Source: a virus
DNA length: 64,000 nt
IMG/VR virus record: IMGVR_UViG_3300009320_000004
Location: 1-64,000 of that record
Strand: one strand, 5' to 3'
The notes below the pieces were generated by a model. The model saw nothing but the letters and a program-made list of their open reading frames with translations, searched no databases and was not told the origin of the DNA. Below, piece after piece: positions 44,118 through 52,582 of this stretch (positions are counted from its first letter, which is position 1; each line of letters opens with the position of its first letter). The position numbers and the translations under genes were made by a program.

Positions 44118-44339
44118 TCAACTTTCTTCAGATTTCCGCAATTCCCTGAAGCTACGTCTTCTTGCAAGATAGACCGGGAATGTGATGGGCCAGAACAGTA
44201 GGCAAAGAACAAACCACTCGAAAGGGGCAAGCTGAACTTGTCCTCGGTCGTACAATTTGGGAACACCAAGGGCGCGGGCATCCGCCCATACCCAAACCGA
44301 TGTAGCCACAATGACCACGGGCAATAAGATTACAGGCAT
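44118..44339 (-). CDS. Small two-span membrane protein
   Basis: This 73-residue protein starts after GGAGGGAGG. The first hydrophobic segment (VILLPVVIVATSVWVWAD) and the second (FEWFVLCLLFWPITFPVYLA) flank a short polar loop (ARALGVPKLYDRGQ), and an RRR-rich end should stay in the cytoplasm. The pattern W.WADARALGVPK...P..W.....LLFWP..FP.YL is common in small bacterial inner-membrane proteins of unknown role. A host-membrane location is likely; a role in exclusion or lysis timing is speculation. Confidence 0.7.
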   Translation of the reverse strand: MPVILLPVVIVATSVWVWADARALGVPKLYDRGQVQLAPFEWFVLCLLFWPITFPVYLARRRSFRELRKSEES

Positions 44340-44458
44340 CGAACCCTCCCTCCGATACCATGCTCCACGGACTCGGCGTCGGTCAGGTGCGCCCGGCAGA
44401 CACAGCAGTTGGTCGCCGTGACCTGCGCGATGGCAGCGTGGTCAACGTGAGTCGTCAT
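44330..44458 (-). CDS. Truncated copy of the DUF6011-like zinc finger
   Basis: This 42-residue frame has the same core as the N-terminus of the 41450-42415 protein: TATNCCVCRAHLTDAESVEHG against TATNCCVCHARLTDAESLEHG, but then breaks off before the PVCSKKYY half of the finger. It starts after AGGAGG and overlaps the ends of both neighbours. It is either a small remnant after duplication, disrupted where the membrane gene was joined on, or a minimal half-finger. The lost second cysteine makes a normal zinc site unlikely. Confidence 0.5.
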   Translation of the reverse strand: MTTHVDHAAIAQVTATNCCVCRAHLTDAESVEHGIGGRVRCL

Positions 44459-44786
44459 AGTCCTTCCTCCTGATGGCCCCCACCAGCAAGTAGATGATGA
44501 TGGCCAATACCAGAGCCATGCCGACGAGCATCAGGGGCGTCCCCCAAACGGGGTGTTTGATGTGGAAGGCAGGCGTTTCGTCCATCCACGGGACGGCGCT
44601 CCGAACGGCGGGGACGAACTCGATGGCCATTATCAACGCCCAGCTCAGGAGCAGGGTGGAGAACCTCGTGATGTCCCATGTCCGTTCGCGGACGTAGGGT
44701 TGGATGATGTCCATGGCGGCCAAGAAAAGACCGGCAGCTCCGCCCACGACGACCGACCTCCACGGGAACTCCGTGAAGCCGGACAT
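44442..44786 (-). CDS. Small membrane protein with three spans
   Basis: This 114-residue protein has hydrophobic segments near 13-27 (VVVGGAAGLFLAAMD), 40-60 (RFSTLLLSWALIMAIEFVPA) and 82-105 (GTPLMLVGMALVLAIIIYLL), with a basic tail (GAIRRKDYDDSR). It is the first gene behind copy C of the GGGGGCTTAGAG element, with a leader of about 80 nt. The ATG lacks a strong Shine-Dalgarno (only GGGA eight bases upstream). It heads a cluster of tiny genes of the kind many phages express early, but no family is recognised. Confidence 0.65.
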   Translation of the reverse strand: MSGFTEFPWRSVVVGGAAGLFLAAMDIIQPYVRERTWDITRFSTLLLSWALIMAIEFVPAVRSAVPWMDETPAFHIKHPVWGTPLMLVGMALVLAIIIYLLVGAIRRKDYDDSR

Positions 44787-44867
44787 GAGAATCCCGAAGA
44801 CGACCCCGAGGAAACGGCAACATCGTCATCACCTCATCTTCCTACGTACCCCACTCGCGTCACGCGA

Positions 44868-44880
44868 CTCTAAGCCCCCC
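44868..44880 (-). promoter_or_regulatory. GGGGGCTTAGAG element, copy C
   Basis: On the minus strand GGGGGGCTTAGAG is followed at once by the hairpin TCGCG-TGA-CGCGA. TATGAA lies just upstream (44887-44882) as a possible -10. It reads toward the membrane protein gene starting at 44786. It forms an inverted pair with copy B, arms of 13 bp, across a 28-bp AT-rich spacer. Confidence 0.55.
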
Positions 44881-44901
44881 TTTCATAAAAGAAAAATAAA
44901 C

Positions 44902-44941
44902 TACAATCGGGGGGCTTAGAGCCGAAACTGGCGAGTTGAGT
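44902..44941 (+). promoter_or_regulatory. GGGGGCTTAGAG element, copy B, with -10-like box
   Basis: TACAAT (44902-44907) is followed by the G-run and the 32-bp element at 44910-44941, identical to copy A. It ends 26 bp before the WGR gene ATG. No -35 of the RpoD type is evident at the right spacing, so a phage-specific polymerase or activator may be used. Together with copy C it forms a divergent promoter region. Confidence 0.6.
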
Positions 44942-44967
44942 GCTTGAGGCGAGAGAGGTTTTTGACG

Positions 44968-45600
44968 ATGGCCAGTTTGACAATCACCGATGCCGAAGGG
45001 CTGGCGACGCGGAAACGCCCGTGGTCCTTCAGGCTGGAATTCCGAGGCCCGAACTCTGCGAACGCCGGGGGATGGTCGGAGAAGTTTTGGTTCGCCACCG
45101 GACGCGCCCATGACGAGATGGTCGAGGTCGGTTGGGGAGCCGTTGGTTCGAGCGCCCAGACCACGTTGATTACGTGGTCCAAGCTCCGTGACAAGGTGGA
45201 AGAGAAGCTGAACAAGGGCTACGGCTACGTGGATGCCCCCTACCGGCGCATGTCCCCCAAGAGCATTGCGAAGCTCGGCGGGGCCGTCGCCTCGGCGGTA
45301 GCCACGGGAACCGGCCCGGCTCCTGCTCCGGCAGCGGTCGTGGCGGCTCCGCCCCCGGCACCGGCAACCGTGAAGGGTCAGCCGGTGGCTTTCACGCCCA
45401 CGGCGGCACAGGTCGCGTTGGGCGAGCCGTGGTCGCTGGTCCACGCGCTCAAGATGAACCGGCACGGGACGACCGTGCAGGGGTACGAGGCGCAGGACGC
45501 CAACGGCGACAAGCTGTTCGACTTCGACTCCGTGGGCGGCATCGAATTCTCCCGTGAACATGGCGTGCAAATCATCGACCTGCTTCCGCAGGGCGTGTAG
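44968..45600 (+). CDS. WGR-domain protein
   Basis: This is a 210-residue protein. ATG 44968 follows GAGAGAGG; an upstream in-frame TTG is inside the leader. Residues 15-85 match a WGR domain: a first strand (SFRLEFRGPNSANAGG), KFWFATGR, VEVGWGAVGSSAQT, then a helix and strand (KLRDKVEEKLNKGYGYVD). WGR domains occur in PARPs and in small bacterial proteins with nucleic-acid-binding roles. A long Ala/Pro linker (115-145) leads to a C-terminal beta-rich domain (VQGYEAQDANGDKLFDFD) of unknown type. It is controlled by the same leader as the lipoprotein. Confidence 0.7.
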   Translation: MASLTITDAEGLATRKRPWSFRLEFRGPNSANAGGWSEKFWFATGRAHDEMVEVGWGAVGSSAQTTLITWSKLRDKVEEKLNKGYGYVDAPYRRMSPKSIAKLGGAVASAVATGTGPAPAPAAVVAAPPPAPATVKGQPVAFTPTAAQVALGEPWSLVHALKMNRHGTTVQGYEAQDANGDKLFDFDSVGGIEFSREHGVQIIDLLPQGV

Positions 45601-45637
45601 GTGGGTAGAGCTTCGATACGATTGGGGTAGTAGTGAC

Positions 45638-46288
45638 ATGAAGAAAAAAGCAGCCAGCAAGCCGGAAATGCAGCAGGAGGGCAAGTACCTCGTTGTCTAC
45701 CGGCAAGGTTTCCGCGACCCCAGAGCCAAGAACGCAGTCCCGGCCCAAGGCGACATCAACGATGTGCAGGTCGGGGACGTGGTTTCCTATTGGGACGGCA
45801 ACGGCGCACAGGCTTCGGCCTATGTCCAGAACGCCGCTGTGCCAGCCGGGAAGATTAAGACGGTCGTCAGCAAGTACGGCAACCATGTGATGAACCCCTC
45901 CGTGGTCGTCACCTTCGACCGCATCACTCAAGTCCTGCGCCCCATCGACAACAAGGCGATGGAGAAGCGGTTGGCGGAAGAGAACCAGAAGGCTGCGGAG
46001 GTCAGCGCGAAGAAGAAGGCACAGCAGGAGAAACTGGCCGCGCTCAAGGCCGCCGACGAGGAACGTCGCAGGAAGAAGGCCATCGCCTACAAGGCGAAGC
46101 AGGACAAGCTGCGGAAGGCCCAGATGGCCGCAGCCCGGAAAGCGAGGGTGGCAGAACTCAAGGCTGCGGCCACGATGAGCGGAGACACCCCCAAGAAGGC
46201 ATCCAAAGGGAACGGCAAGAGCAACGGGAAGCCGAAGACCCGGAAGGCCGTGAAACGCCCGTCAGGGGGTCATTCGGCAGCAGCATGA
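45638..46288 (+). CDS. Basic coiled-coil protein
   Basis: This 216-residue protein starts at ATG 45638. Residues 15-100 form a beta domain with paired glycines (GKYLVVYRQGFRD, GDVVSYWDGNGAQAS). Residues 105-185 form an uninterrupted charged helix rich in Ala, Lys and Glu (KAAEVSAKKKAQQEKLAALK), ending in a lysine-rich disordered tail (KKASKGNGKSNGKPKTRKAV). This suggests nucleic-acid binding and oligomerisation. It follows the WGR gene and overlaps the convergent gene by 19 bp. No known family was recognised. Confidence 0.6.
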   Translation: MKKKAASKPEMQQEGKYLVVYRQGFRDPRAKNAVPAQGDINDVQVGDVVSYWDGNGAQASAYVQNAAVPAGKIKTVVSKYGNHVMNPSVVVTFDRITQVLRPIDNKAMEKRLAEENQKAAEVSAKKKAQQEKLAALKAADEERRRKKAIAYKAKQDKLRKAQMAAARKARVAELKAAATMSGDTPKKASKGNGKSNGKPKTRKAVKRPSGGHSAAA

Positions 46289-48018
46289 ATGATGGCCCGA
46301 AGCTCGTCGGCCCCGACCCGGTGCTGGCGTAGGTTTCGTTCGAGGGCGGCTTCCTGCTTCGAGCTGAGTTCCAACCCTTTCTTGAGACGCTCCCCGATAC
46401 TCTGTGCGAAGTCCATCAACCACGGGTCGCCCTTCTTCTTGGCCACGGTCCACAGCAACCGAAGTCGCTCAACCATCTTCTGGTCGATAACAGGCTTGGC
46501 CGGGGAGGACTTGGCGTCGTGCTTGAGGGTGCTTTCCAGCAGGGCCAACTGCTTCATGGTCAGGACGCCGCCCCGTTGCACCCGTGAATAGAAGTCGGAC
46601 AGAGTGTTGTCAGACTCCCAGCCCTCGAAGGCCACGATTCTGTCAAGGATGTCCTCCCTGTACTTGTCCCGGTCGTCAATTTCGGCCAGTGCGTCGTAGA
46701 ACCCCTGCGACTTCTTGTAGGCGGCTACCATCCGGTCGAACCCGATCTTCCACGTCTTCTTCCAGTTCGTCGTCCGCTTGAAGTAGGACTGGCCCATCGC
46801 CTTCTTGTTCAGAACCTTGCCGGTGATGAGGGAGACGAGGGCCAGATTCATGCTGGCTTTGCCACGGCCCATGCCGGTGTCCTTCGAGCCGATGGTCGAG
46901 GACAAGGAGATACCGACCGACTTGCTGATGGGCAGGAGGTAGATGCTGACGCGGCCCGTCTTGAGCTTCCACTTCCCCTTCAGGGGCAGCGTGTTCAGCC
47001 ATGCCTCCAAGTCCTCGCGGGTGATTTCGACGAATGAGTCGGGGGCGGCGAACTTCCACAGCATGTCCGTCTCGTCCATCCGGTCCAGTTCGGCGTCCCA
47101 CCCGTCCCGGTTGAGGGTCGTGTCGAGCTGCGCCCAGAGGTCGCTCACCGCGTCGGTCGTCACGTCCACCCGGTCCCCGATGGGCCGTCCTTTGAGGTCG
47201 CGCCGTTCGGCCCATGCCTGCGAGAATATCTCGGGCCGGACCTGAAACAGCGGGTCTGCGAAGGTGTCCTCGGAGGGGACCTCTCTGTGGGTGCGGATGA
47301 ACTCCATCAGTGCGTCTGCGAAGGCTTCCCCGTACCTCTCGGTGAGCAGGCGACGGGCTTCCCTGACGGCCTGCGGGTGGTCCCGTAGGTAGGTCCGGTA
47401 GGTCATCCATTCAACGGGGTTGGCCATGTGGGATTTCTTCTTGATTTTCTTGAGTTTCTTGACCCCTTCAAAGATGGCATGGCCCTTGGAACCCCTTTCA
47501 ATCAGCCAACCGTACACTTCTCTTTTCAGTATCTTCCTGATGCGTTGCAGAGGCCAAGACATCTCCTCCCGCATGGTGCTGAATTCTGTTTCCTCGTAGA
47601 GGCCCAAAGACGATGGGTCGAGCATAAGACCCCTGATGTCCTCCAATATCTTGACCACTTCTTTCAAAGTGGAACCCGTCAGGTACTTCTTGAAATAGGC
47701 AATGGCCGCGTCCACATTGGTCGTGTCGTAAGCCTCGGAGGTGGCTCTCCTCCGGGCCATTGCATATTCGTACAAGGCCCTAGTCGCCGCGTACCAAGGG
47801 GTATTGGGTTCCCCCCACCCGATGCCCCGCTTGATGTAGTTGTCGATGTCCCCGGTGACTTTCTTGACTGCCCGAGAACTCTTCGCCTTTTCGAGGTCTT
47901 TCAACAACTGAAGAAGTCCCGCAGCTCGGGGGAATTCGACATTTGGGTTCTTCCTCTCGAACTTGTCCATCTTGGCAATCAGAGCGGCTATGGCTTTGGG
48001 ATTCAAGGGTTTCGCCAT
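46270..48018 (-). CDS. Large hypothetical protein
   Basis: This 582-residue protein starts 2 bp after the helicase stop with CAGGAGGAC upstream. The first 190 residues are helical and basic and are encoded by less GC-rich DNA; a lysine stretch (KKLKKIKKKSH) separates them from a second part beginning MANPVEWMTYRTYLRD, so it looks like a fusion. The second part includes beta strands (GRVSIYLLPISKSVGISLS) and an acidic helical end. No catalytic motif is recognised. Cotranscription with the helicase suggests a role in DNA metabolism or late structure, which is inference. Confidence 0.55.
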   Translation of the reverse strand: MAKPLNPKAIAALIAKMDKFERKNPNVEFPRAAGLLQLLKDLEKAKSSRAVKKVTGDIDNYIKRGIGWGEPNTPWYAATRALYEYAMARRRATSEAYDTTNVDAAIAYFKKYLTGSTLKEVVKILEDIRGLMLDPSSLGLYEETEFSTMREEMSWPLQRIRKILKREVYGWLIERGSKGHAIFEGVKKLKKIKKKSHMANPVEWMTYRTYLRDHPQAVREARRLLTERYGEAFADALMEFIRTHREVPSEDTFADPLFQVRPEIFSQAWAERRDLKGRPIGDRVDVTTDAVSDLWAQLDTTLNRDGWDAELDRMDETDMLWKFAAPDSFVEITREDLEAWLNTLPLKGKWKLKTGRVSIYLLPISKSVGISLSSTIGSKDTGMGRGKASMNLALVSLITGKVLNKKAMGQSYFKRTTNWKKTWKIGFDRMVAAYKKSQGFYDALAEIDDRDKYREDILDRIVAFEGWESDNTLSDFYSRVQRGGVLTMKQLALLESTLKHDAKSSPAKPVIDQKMVERLRLLWTVAKKKGDPWLMDFAQSIGERLKKGLELSSKQEAALERNLRQHRVGADELRAIIHAAAE

Positions 48019-48019
48019 G

Positions 48020-51000
48020 TCACTGTCCTCCTGTGAGCTTCTGTTCGATGGCGTAGCCGAGGTCCATCAGCTCCTCTATCTCATCCCGAGCAGGCTGCCA
48101 CGCGGCTGTCTTCGGAACCTTCCCCTCACCGTCGGCAGGCATCCCCTCCGGTTGCACACAGGCTTCTGCGAGGAACTGGCTCCGGTGGCCGGTCTTGGGG
48201 TTGGGGATGTCGAGGACACAGCAGCGTTGCTCGGCGCGGGTGATGGCCACGTAGGCAAGACGACGCTCGGACCACAGGTCCGGGCTTTCCAGCGCCGTAC
48301 CATCCGGCCCGGTCCGGGGGAACTTGCCGCCGACCATGGGGGCGTAGACGTTGGGGCATTCGAGGCCCTTCCACGAGTGCATGGTCCCGATGGTCACGGC
48401 GTCGCGGTCCAGCTCCTCCTCGGTGTCCTTGGAAGTCACCTTGTCGTTGACCGCCCGGAGCTTGCGGACGAAGGTCATCGCAGGCCCCAGTTCCTCCTTG
48501 CCGGACATGAGGCCGATGAGAGGTTCGACCGGCGCGAGGGCCGCTTCGTCGAGCTGCTCCTGTGTGACAACGCCCCCCTCGGAGGCGGCGGCCAGCTCGG
48601 CCATGATGTCCTCGTTCTCGGCCACACTGCGAATCATTCCGGTCTGCATCGAGGTTCCATCCACCCCGTTGAACAGCATGATTTTCCCCAGAATGTCCGG
48701 GGGTGTGCCGGTGAGCTTCGAGGCAGCCTTGATGTTCTCTGCGAAGTGTTCGAGAAATCCCTTCCACGGGTCGCGCCGGTAGATGGTGGAGGCGTTGTCC
48801 ACGAGGTACTTGGTCCACGGAGTGCCGCCCGCGTCCTCCATCAAGGTGTTCAGGAGAGCCTTTCCGAGGCGGCTGTAGGGAGCCTTCATGGCATCCTTGA
48901 CCGCCTGCTCCATCATGGCCGGAGGGCCGTCGATACCGTTCTCCGCGATGGTGAGCCAGCCGATGAGCGCCTTGGTGTTCGGGTCGCTGAAGAACCGGGC
49001 GTTGGACTTGAAGGGGATGCCCCGCTTGAGCATCTCCAACCCGTAGTGGTATGCCTCGGCGTTCGAGCGGACAGCGACACCGAAGTCGATGTACTTCGAG
49101 GCATCGTCCTCTGCCGTCTCCATCATGGACTCGATTTCTTCGGCCACCAGCACACCGGCCTCGGCGGAGTCTTCCGCTGGACGGCTGATGAGCTGCCCTG
49201 TGCCGTTGCGGTCCACGTTGGCCTTGCAGACCATCGGCACCTGTTTGGAATTATGACTCAGGATTCCCCCTCCAAAGAAATTGCAAGTTCCTTCGATGCC
49301 TAAGTCCAAGAAGGTGCCTTTTGTTCTTTGGATAGACTGGATACGTTGGAGTGTCACCATACCCTCATCTAACACCGGAATCATCATCCCTTCCATTAAG
49401 GCTGAAGCAGTCATCAGGTGCAACTCGGCGTCCTCGATTTGCATTTTCTCGATGATGGTATGTCCAGTTCCCCGACTTAGGCCCCAAACAAATTGTTGGG
49501 CTTCCTCGTAGACCGCAAACTGTTTCCGGGTATGAATATCCCCATCTACTCCTCGGAGGTAAACCTGACTCCCCCGTGCGCCGTGAGCGATGAAGGAAAT
49601 CACCTCCCGGTTGCGGCCATGCCCGCGTTGGGAACGGGCAGCCCAATGGGGGTACTCAGGGGACAGGTGCCGTTCTTCCAATAGGCGTAATCCATTACTC
49701 CCAAACTCTTGAAAAATGCGAACAATTCGGTCATCCGAAGGCGTCCTCCCCCTGTTGCGGAATACCGTCATAGGGATGCTGTACCGAAGGGATAGGATGC
49801 TTTCTTGATGGAGTGCTTCATCTACTGTGGGGTATACCCCGATAATCCACATTCTTTCTCCATGTTCCATCGCAGCCCTAGCCCCTAAAGACTGAGGATA
49901 ATTAGAACCTTGAGAAACACGCCCCCCGCAAGAAGTGGTCCCAATGCGATACCCGAAATCCTCCCGGTACATCAGGTATACCGAAACCATGTTGTCCGGG
50001 ATTAGAGGTTCGGATGCCCACAGGCGATGGTTCGGAGACATGACAATCTCATGACCTTTGTGGGTGCGTATACAAAACCCTTCAGTCCATAGGGACTCAT
50101 GTATCTCAGATACCTGTCCCGTGACAACTTCACCATTCCGGTAGGTCAGGATTGAATCCCCGATTTGGAGGTCAGAGGCTTTTCGGTCCCCTTGGGGGGT
50201 GTTAATGGGGGTGGCCTCCTCGATGCAGTTGTGGGCGATGAGCCGGTTGGCCCCCTGAACGATGGCCTCGCCGGACCGGAAGTTCAGGTCCAGAATCTTG
50301 GTCGAGAAGTTGTCGCCGCCTTCGGTGAGGTTGGATTTGTCAATAAATTCACCGGGGTCCGCGCCGCGAAACTCGTAAATCGCCTGTTTATCGTCGCCAA
50401 TCAGGCAGTAGGTGTCGGCGCTCATGTGCTTGTCGGCGTGGGGTTCGAGCGTCTCGGCGTCGAGGTAGCCCGCCATCAGGCCGAACAGGAGATGCTGCAC
50501 ACGGTTGAGGTCTTGGGCTTCATCAATGAGCAGAACTTTGTACTGGGCCTCCATCTGCCGACGGAGGGTCGGGCTTCCCACCAGTGCCTTCACGGTGTCG
50601 ATGAGGATGTCATCCATGTCGCCCGTGGACTGGAACTCCGGCTCCCCGTTGCTGCCTTTGAGCCACTCGTAGGCGGCGTAGACGGCTGCGGCGTCAGACG
50701 CTTCACCGTAGGGGCCGTCCTGTCCGGTCCATGCTTCGGACGGGGAGATGCCCTTGCCTTTGAGGATGGAGATGGCGTTCTTGAACTCCCCGAGCGGGAT
50801 GCCCATCTCGGCACCCTCCCCGATTTCTCGGGTGAGCTTGCGACCGAGGTTGAACCACTGCCCTGCGGGCCTCTTGTAGTAGGTGTAGTCGTCGAGCTTC
50901 TTCTTCTGCTGCTTCGGCTCCGGGGGTGCCTCGTCCTCTTTCTTCTTGGCGGCGACACGGTATTGGACCCGCTTGACCTTGGGGAACACACTCTTGTTGA

Positions 51001-52486
51001 GCCAGTCTTTCTGCCGAGGAGTGAGCTGGCTGGGCGGCGTGCTGCGGATGGCCATGAGGTCTGCGGCGACACGCCCAGCCCAGTCGGCAGCTTTCTGGTT
51101 GCCGGGCCGGTTCCTCCACGGCTTTTGCCAGTTCTCGGAAGCCCAGCGATAGAACCCGATGGCGTCGTCAACGGCGGCTTGGTAGTCCGCCATGTCGGTA
51201 TCCTGCCCCGGCGGGGTGTCCGGCACGAAGGCGTCCTCCCAGAAACCCTTGGGCTGGGGTGCGAGATGCTCCCCGCCGCCGGTCATCTGGACCTGCTCCA
51301 TGGCCAGCCGGATGAGGAGGGACTGCTTCCACATCTCCTTCTTGCCGATGTACTTGGGACGCCGGAACGCGGTTGCCCGGCGGTTGAGCATCTTGCCAGC
51401 GATGGAGTGGGTGGTCCCGAAGTTGTCGTCCGCGACACCCTCGATGACGGCCCCGTAGTCGGCCACCCTCTTCTTCAGCTCGCCTGCGGCCTTCGTGGTG
51501 AAGGTGGTGGCGAGGATGGCCGTGGGGTCAACCCCCAGCTCATTGATGTGGTAGGCGACCTTCGAGGCCAGCACGCGGGTCTTGCCGGAGCCTGCGCCCG
51601 CAGCGATGATGGCCCTCCCCTGCGCTATCATCGCCGCCTCTTGGTCAATGGTGTGACCCAGACGGCGGCCCGTTTCGGTGGCGTGGTCCGACATCTGCTG
51701 GACAGACCCGGCGACGGCTCGGACGGTATCCGGGCTGTCGGATTCTTCCGCCATCTGTTCGATACGGGCCAGAATCTCGGTCCGCCTTTCTTCCAGCGCG
51801 GCGGCTTCGGGTGTGTTGGGTTGGGCAACGGCGAGGTCCGTCTCGGCGGACTTGAGGTCCTCTCCGAGTGCCTTGGCCAGCTTCGCGTCCACCATCGTCA
51901 GCTCGGTGCTGGTCAGCTCCGCCCCGGCGGCCTTGGCTGCCTTCGTAATCCACTGGGAGGGGATTCGCAGGCCGGACACCGGCATGATGTTGGCGGACTT
52001 GTTCAGGAGCGCCGGGAAGGACTCTTCTTGGGCCGCGTTGGCGACCATGCGGGCAGCCTTGGCCACCTTCCCTTGGAACATCCCCCGGAAGATGGCCTGC
52101 TTCGTCAACATCCACGGGAGAACCGTCTGGAACATATCCGCGTGGCGGCCCATCGTGACCACCGGATTTCCTGCTCTCTGTGACTTTCGGATGGCGGGCG
52201 CGACGGCTGCCGCCTTGCTGTCGTCCATCAGTGGGGCGATGTGCTGGGACGTGCCGTTGACCAGCTCGACCATATACCGGCGACCCAACTTGAACCCGGC
52301 ACCGTAGAGCGCGTCCTTGCTCCCGTCTTGGCCCGCTTCGACCAGCCAGTTGCCGTAGGCTCTGAAGGCCAGAGCGAAATTGGCAAGGTCGATGAGGCGG
52401 CCCGCGCCGACCGGCTTGGGGTCGGGGGTCGCGGACATCTTCGAGGCCAGATAGCGTCGGGCGACTCGTTTGGAGGCGTTACTCAC
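48020..52486 (-). CDS. UvrD/Rep-like SF1 helicase containing an intein
   Basis: This 1488-residue precursor starts at GTG 52486 after GGAG. Helicase motif I is AAGAGSGKT with Lys302; motif Ia is TTFTTKAAGELKKR; motif II is LIDEAQDLNRV with Asp655-Glu656; motif III is GDDKQAIYEFRGA; motif IV-like is LDLNFRSGEAIV; the C-terminal part has GTMHSWKGLEC and YVAITRAEQRC. Residues 1-290 are an extra domain. An intein of 326 residues (754-1079) interrupts the region just after motif IV; the spliced product would be 1162 residues. It should unwind DNA in repair or replication. The downstream unknown protein follows at 2 bp. Confidence 0.92.
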   Translation of the reverse strand: MSNASKRVARRYLASKMSATPDPKPVGAGRLIDLANFALAFRAYGNWLVEAGQDGSKDALYGAGFKLGRRYMVELVNGTSQHIAPLMDDSKAAAVAPAIRKSQRAGNPVVTMGRHADMFQTVLPWMLTKQAIFRGMFQGKVAKAARMVANAAQEESFPALLNKSANIMPVSGLRIPSQWITKAAKAAGAELTSTELTMVDAKLAKALGEDLKSAETDLAVAQPNTPEAAALEERRTEILARIEQMAEESDSPDTVRAVAGSVQQMSDHATETGRRLGHTIDQEAAMIAQGRAIIAAGAGSGKTRVLASKVAYHINELGVDPTAILATTFTTKAAGELKKRVADYGAVIEGVADDNFGTTHSIAGKMLNRRATAFRRPKYIGKKEMWKQSLLIRLAMEQVQMTGGGEHLAPQPKGFWEDAFVPDTPPGQDTDMADYQAAVDDAIGFYRWASENWQKPWRNRPGNQKAADWAGRVAADLMAIRSTPPSQLTPRQKDWLNKSVFPKVKRVQYRVAAKKKEDEAPPEPKQQKKKLDDYTYYKRPAGQWFNLGRKLTREIGEGAEMGIPLGEFKNAISILKGKGISPSEAWTGQDGPYGEASDAAAVYAAYEWLKGSNGEPEFQSTGDMDDILIDTVKALVGSPTLRRQMEAQYKVLLIDEAQDLNRVQHLLFGLMAGYLDAETLEPHADKHMSADTYCLIGDDKQAIYEFRGADPGEFIDKSNLTEGGDNFSTKILDLNFRSGEAIVQGANRLIAHNCIEEATPINTPQGDRKASDLQIGDSILTYRNGEVVTGQVSEIHESLWTEGFCIRTHKGHEIVMSPNHRLWASEPLIPDNMVSVYLMYREDFGYRIGTTSCGGRVSQGSNYPQSLGARAAMEHGERMWIIGVYPTVDEALHQESILSLRYSIPMTVFRNRGRTPSDDRIVRIFQEFGSNGLRLLEERHLSPEYPHWAARSQRGHGRNREVISFIAHGARGSQVYLRGVDGDIHTRKQFAVYEEAQQFVWGLSRGTGHTIIEKMQIEDAELHLMTASALMEGMMIPVLDEGMVTLQRIQSIQRTKGTFLDLGIEGTCNFFGGGILSHNSKQVPMVCKANVDRNGTGQLISRPAEDSAEAGVLVAEEIESMMETAEDDASKYIDFGVAVRSNAEAYHYGLEMLKRGIPFKSNARFFSDPNTKALIGWLTIAENGIDGPPAMMEQAVKDAMKAPYSRLGKALLNTLMEDAGGTPWTKYLVDNASTIYRRDPWKGFLEHFAENIKAASKLTGTPPDILGKIMLFNGVDGTSMQTGMIRSVAENEDIMAELAAASEGGVVTQEQLDEAALAPVEPLIGLMSGKEELGPAMTFVRKLRAVNDKVTSKDTEEELDRDAVTIGTMHSWKGLECPNVYAPMVGGKFPRTGPDGTALESPDLWSERRLAYVAITRAEQRCCVLDIPNPKTGHRSQFLAEACVQPEGMPADGEGKVPKTAAWQPARDEIEELMDLGYAIEQKLTGGQ
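49250..50227 (-). mobile_element. Intein in the UvrD-like helicase, GIY-YIG-like endonuclease insert
   Basis: This is a 326-residue intein. It starts with Cys (CIEEATPINTPQGDRKASDL), has a block B of EIVMSPNHRLW, and ends with block F (LDLGIEGTCNFFGGGILSHN) followed by Ser as the +1 residue. The central region has YLMYREDFGYRIGTT, an Arg/Ser-rich stretch, and a helix with a glutamate (EALHQESILSLRYSIP), an arrangement like a diverged GIY-YIG nuclease, also seen in other UvrD-type phage inteins I recall. Its base composition is clearly more AT-rich than the flanking helicase, which fits mobile origin. Confidence 0.88.
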
Positions 52487-52582
52487 ATCAAGGCTCCGTT
52501 GAAGACACCGAACTCATTAGAGGGTGCGGATAGACTCTCTATTGCCCGCACGGGGTAAAATGGAGTGTCGCCGTCGGTAGGC

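Noticed and set aside
44455-44832. 125-residue minus-strand frame overlapping the three-span membrane protein
   Set aside because: Composition is His/Arg/Gly-rich shadow text; the overlapping frame has clear membrane spans and a sensible end.
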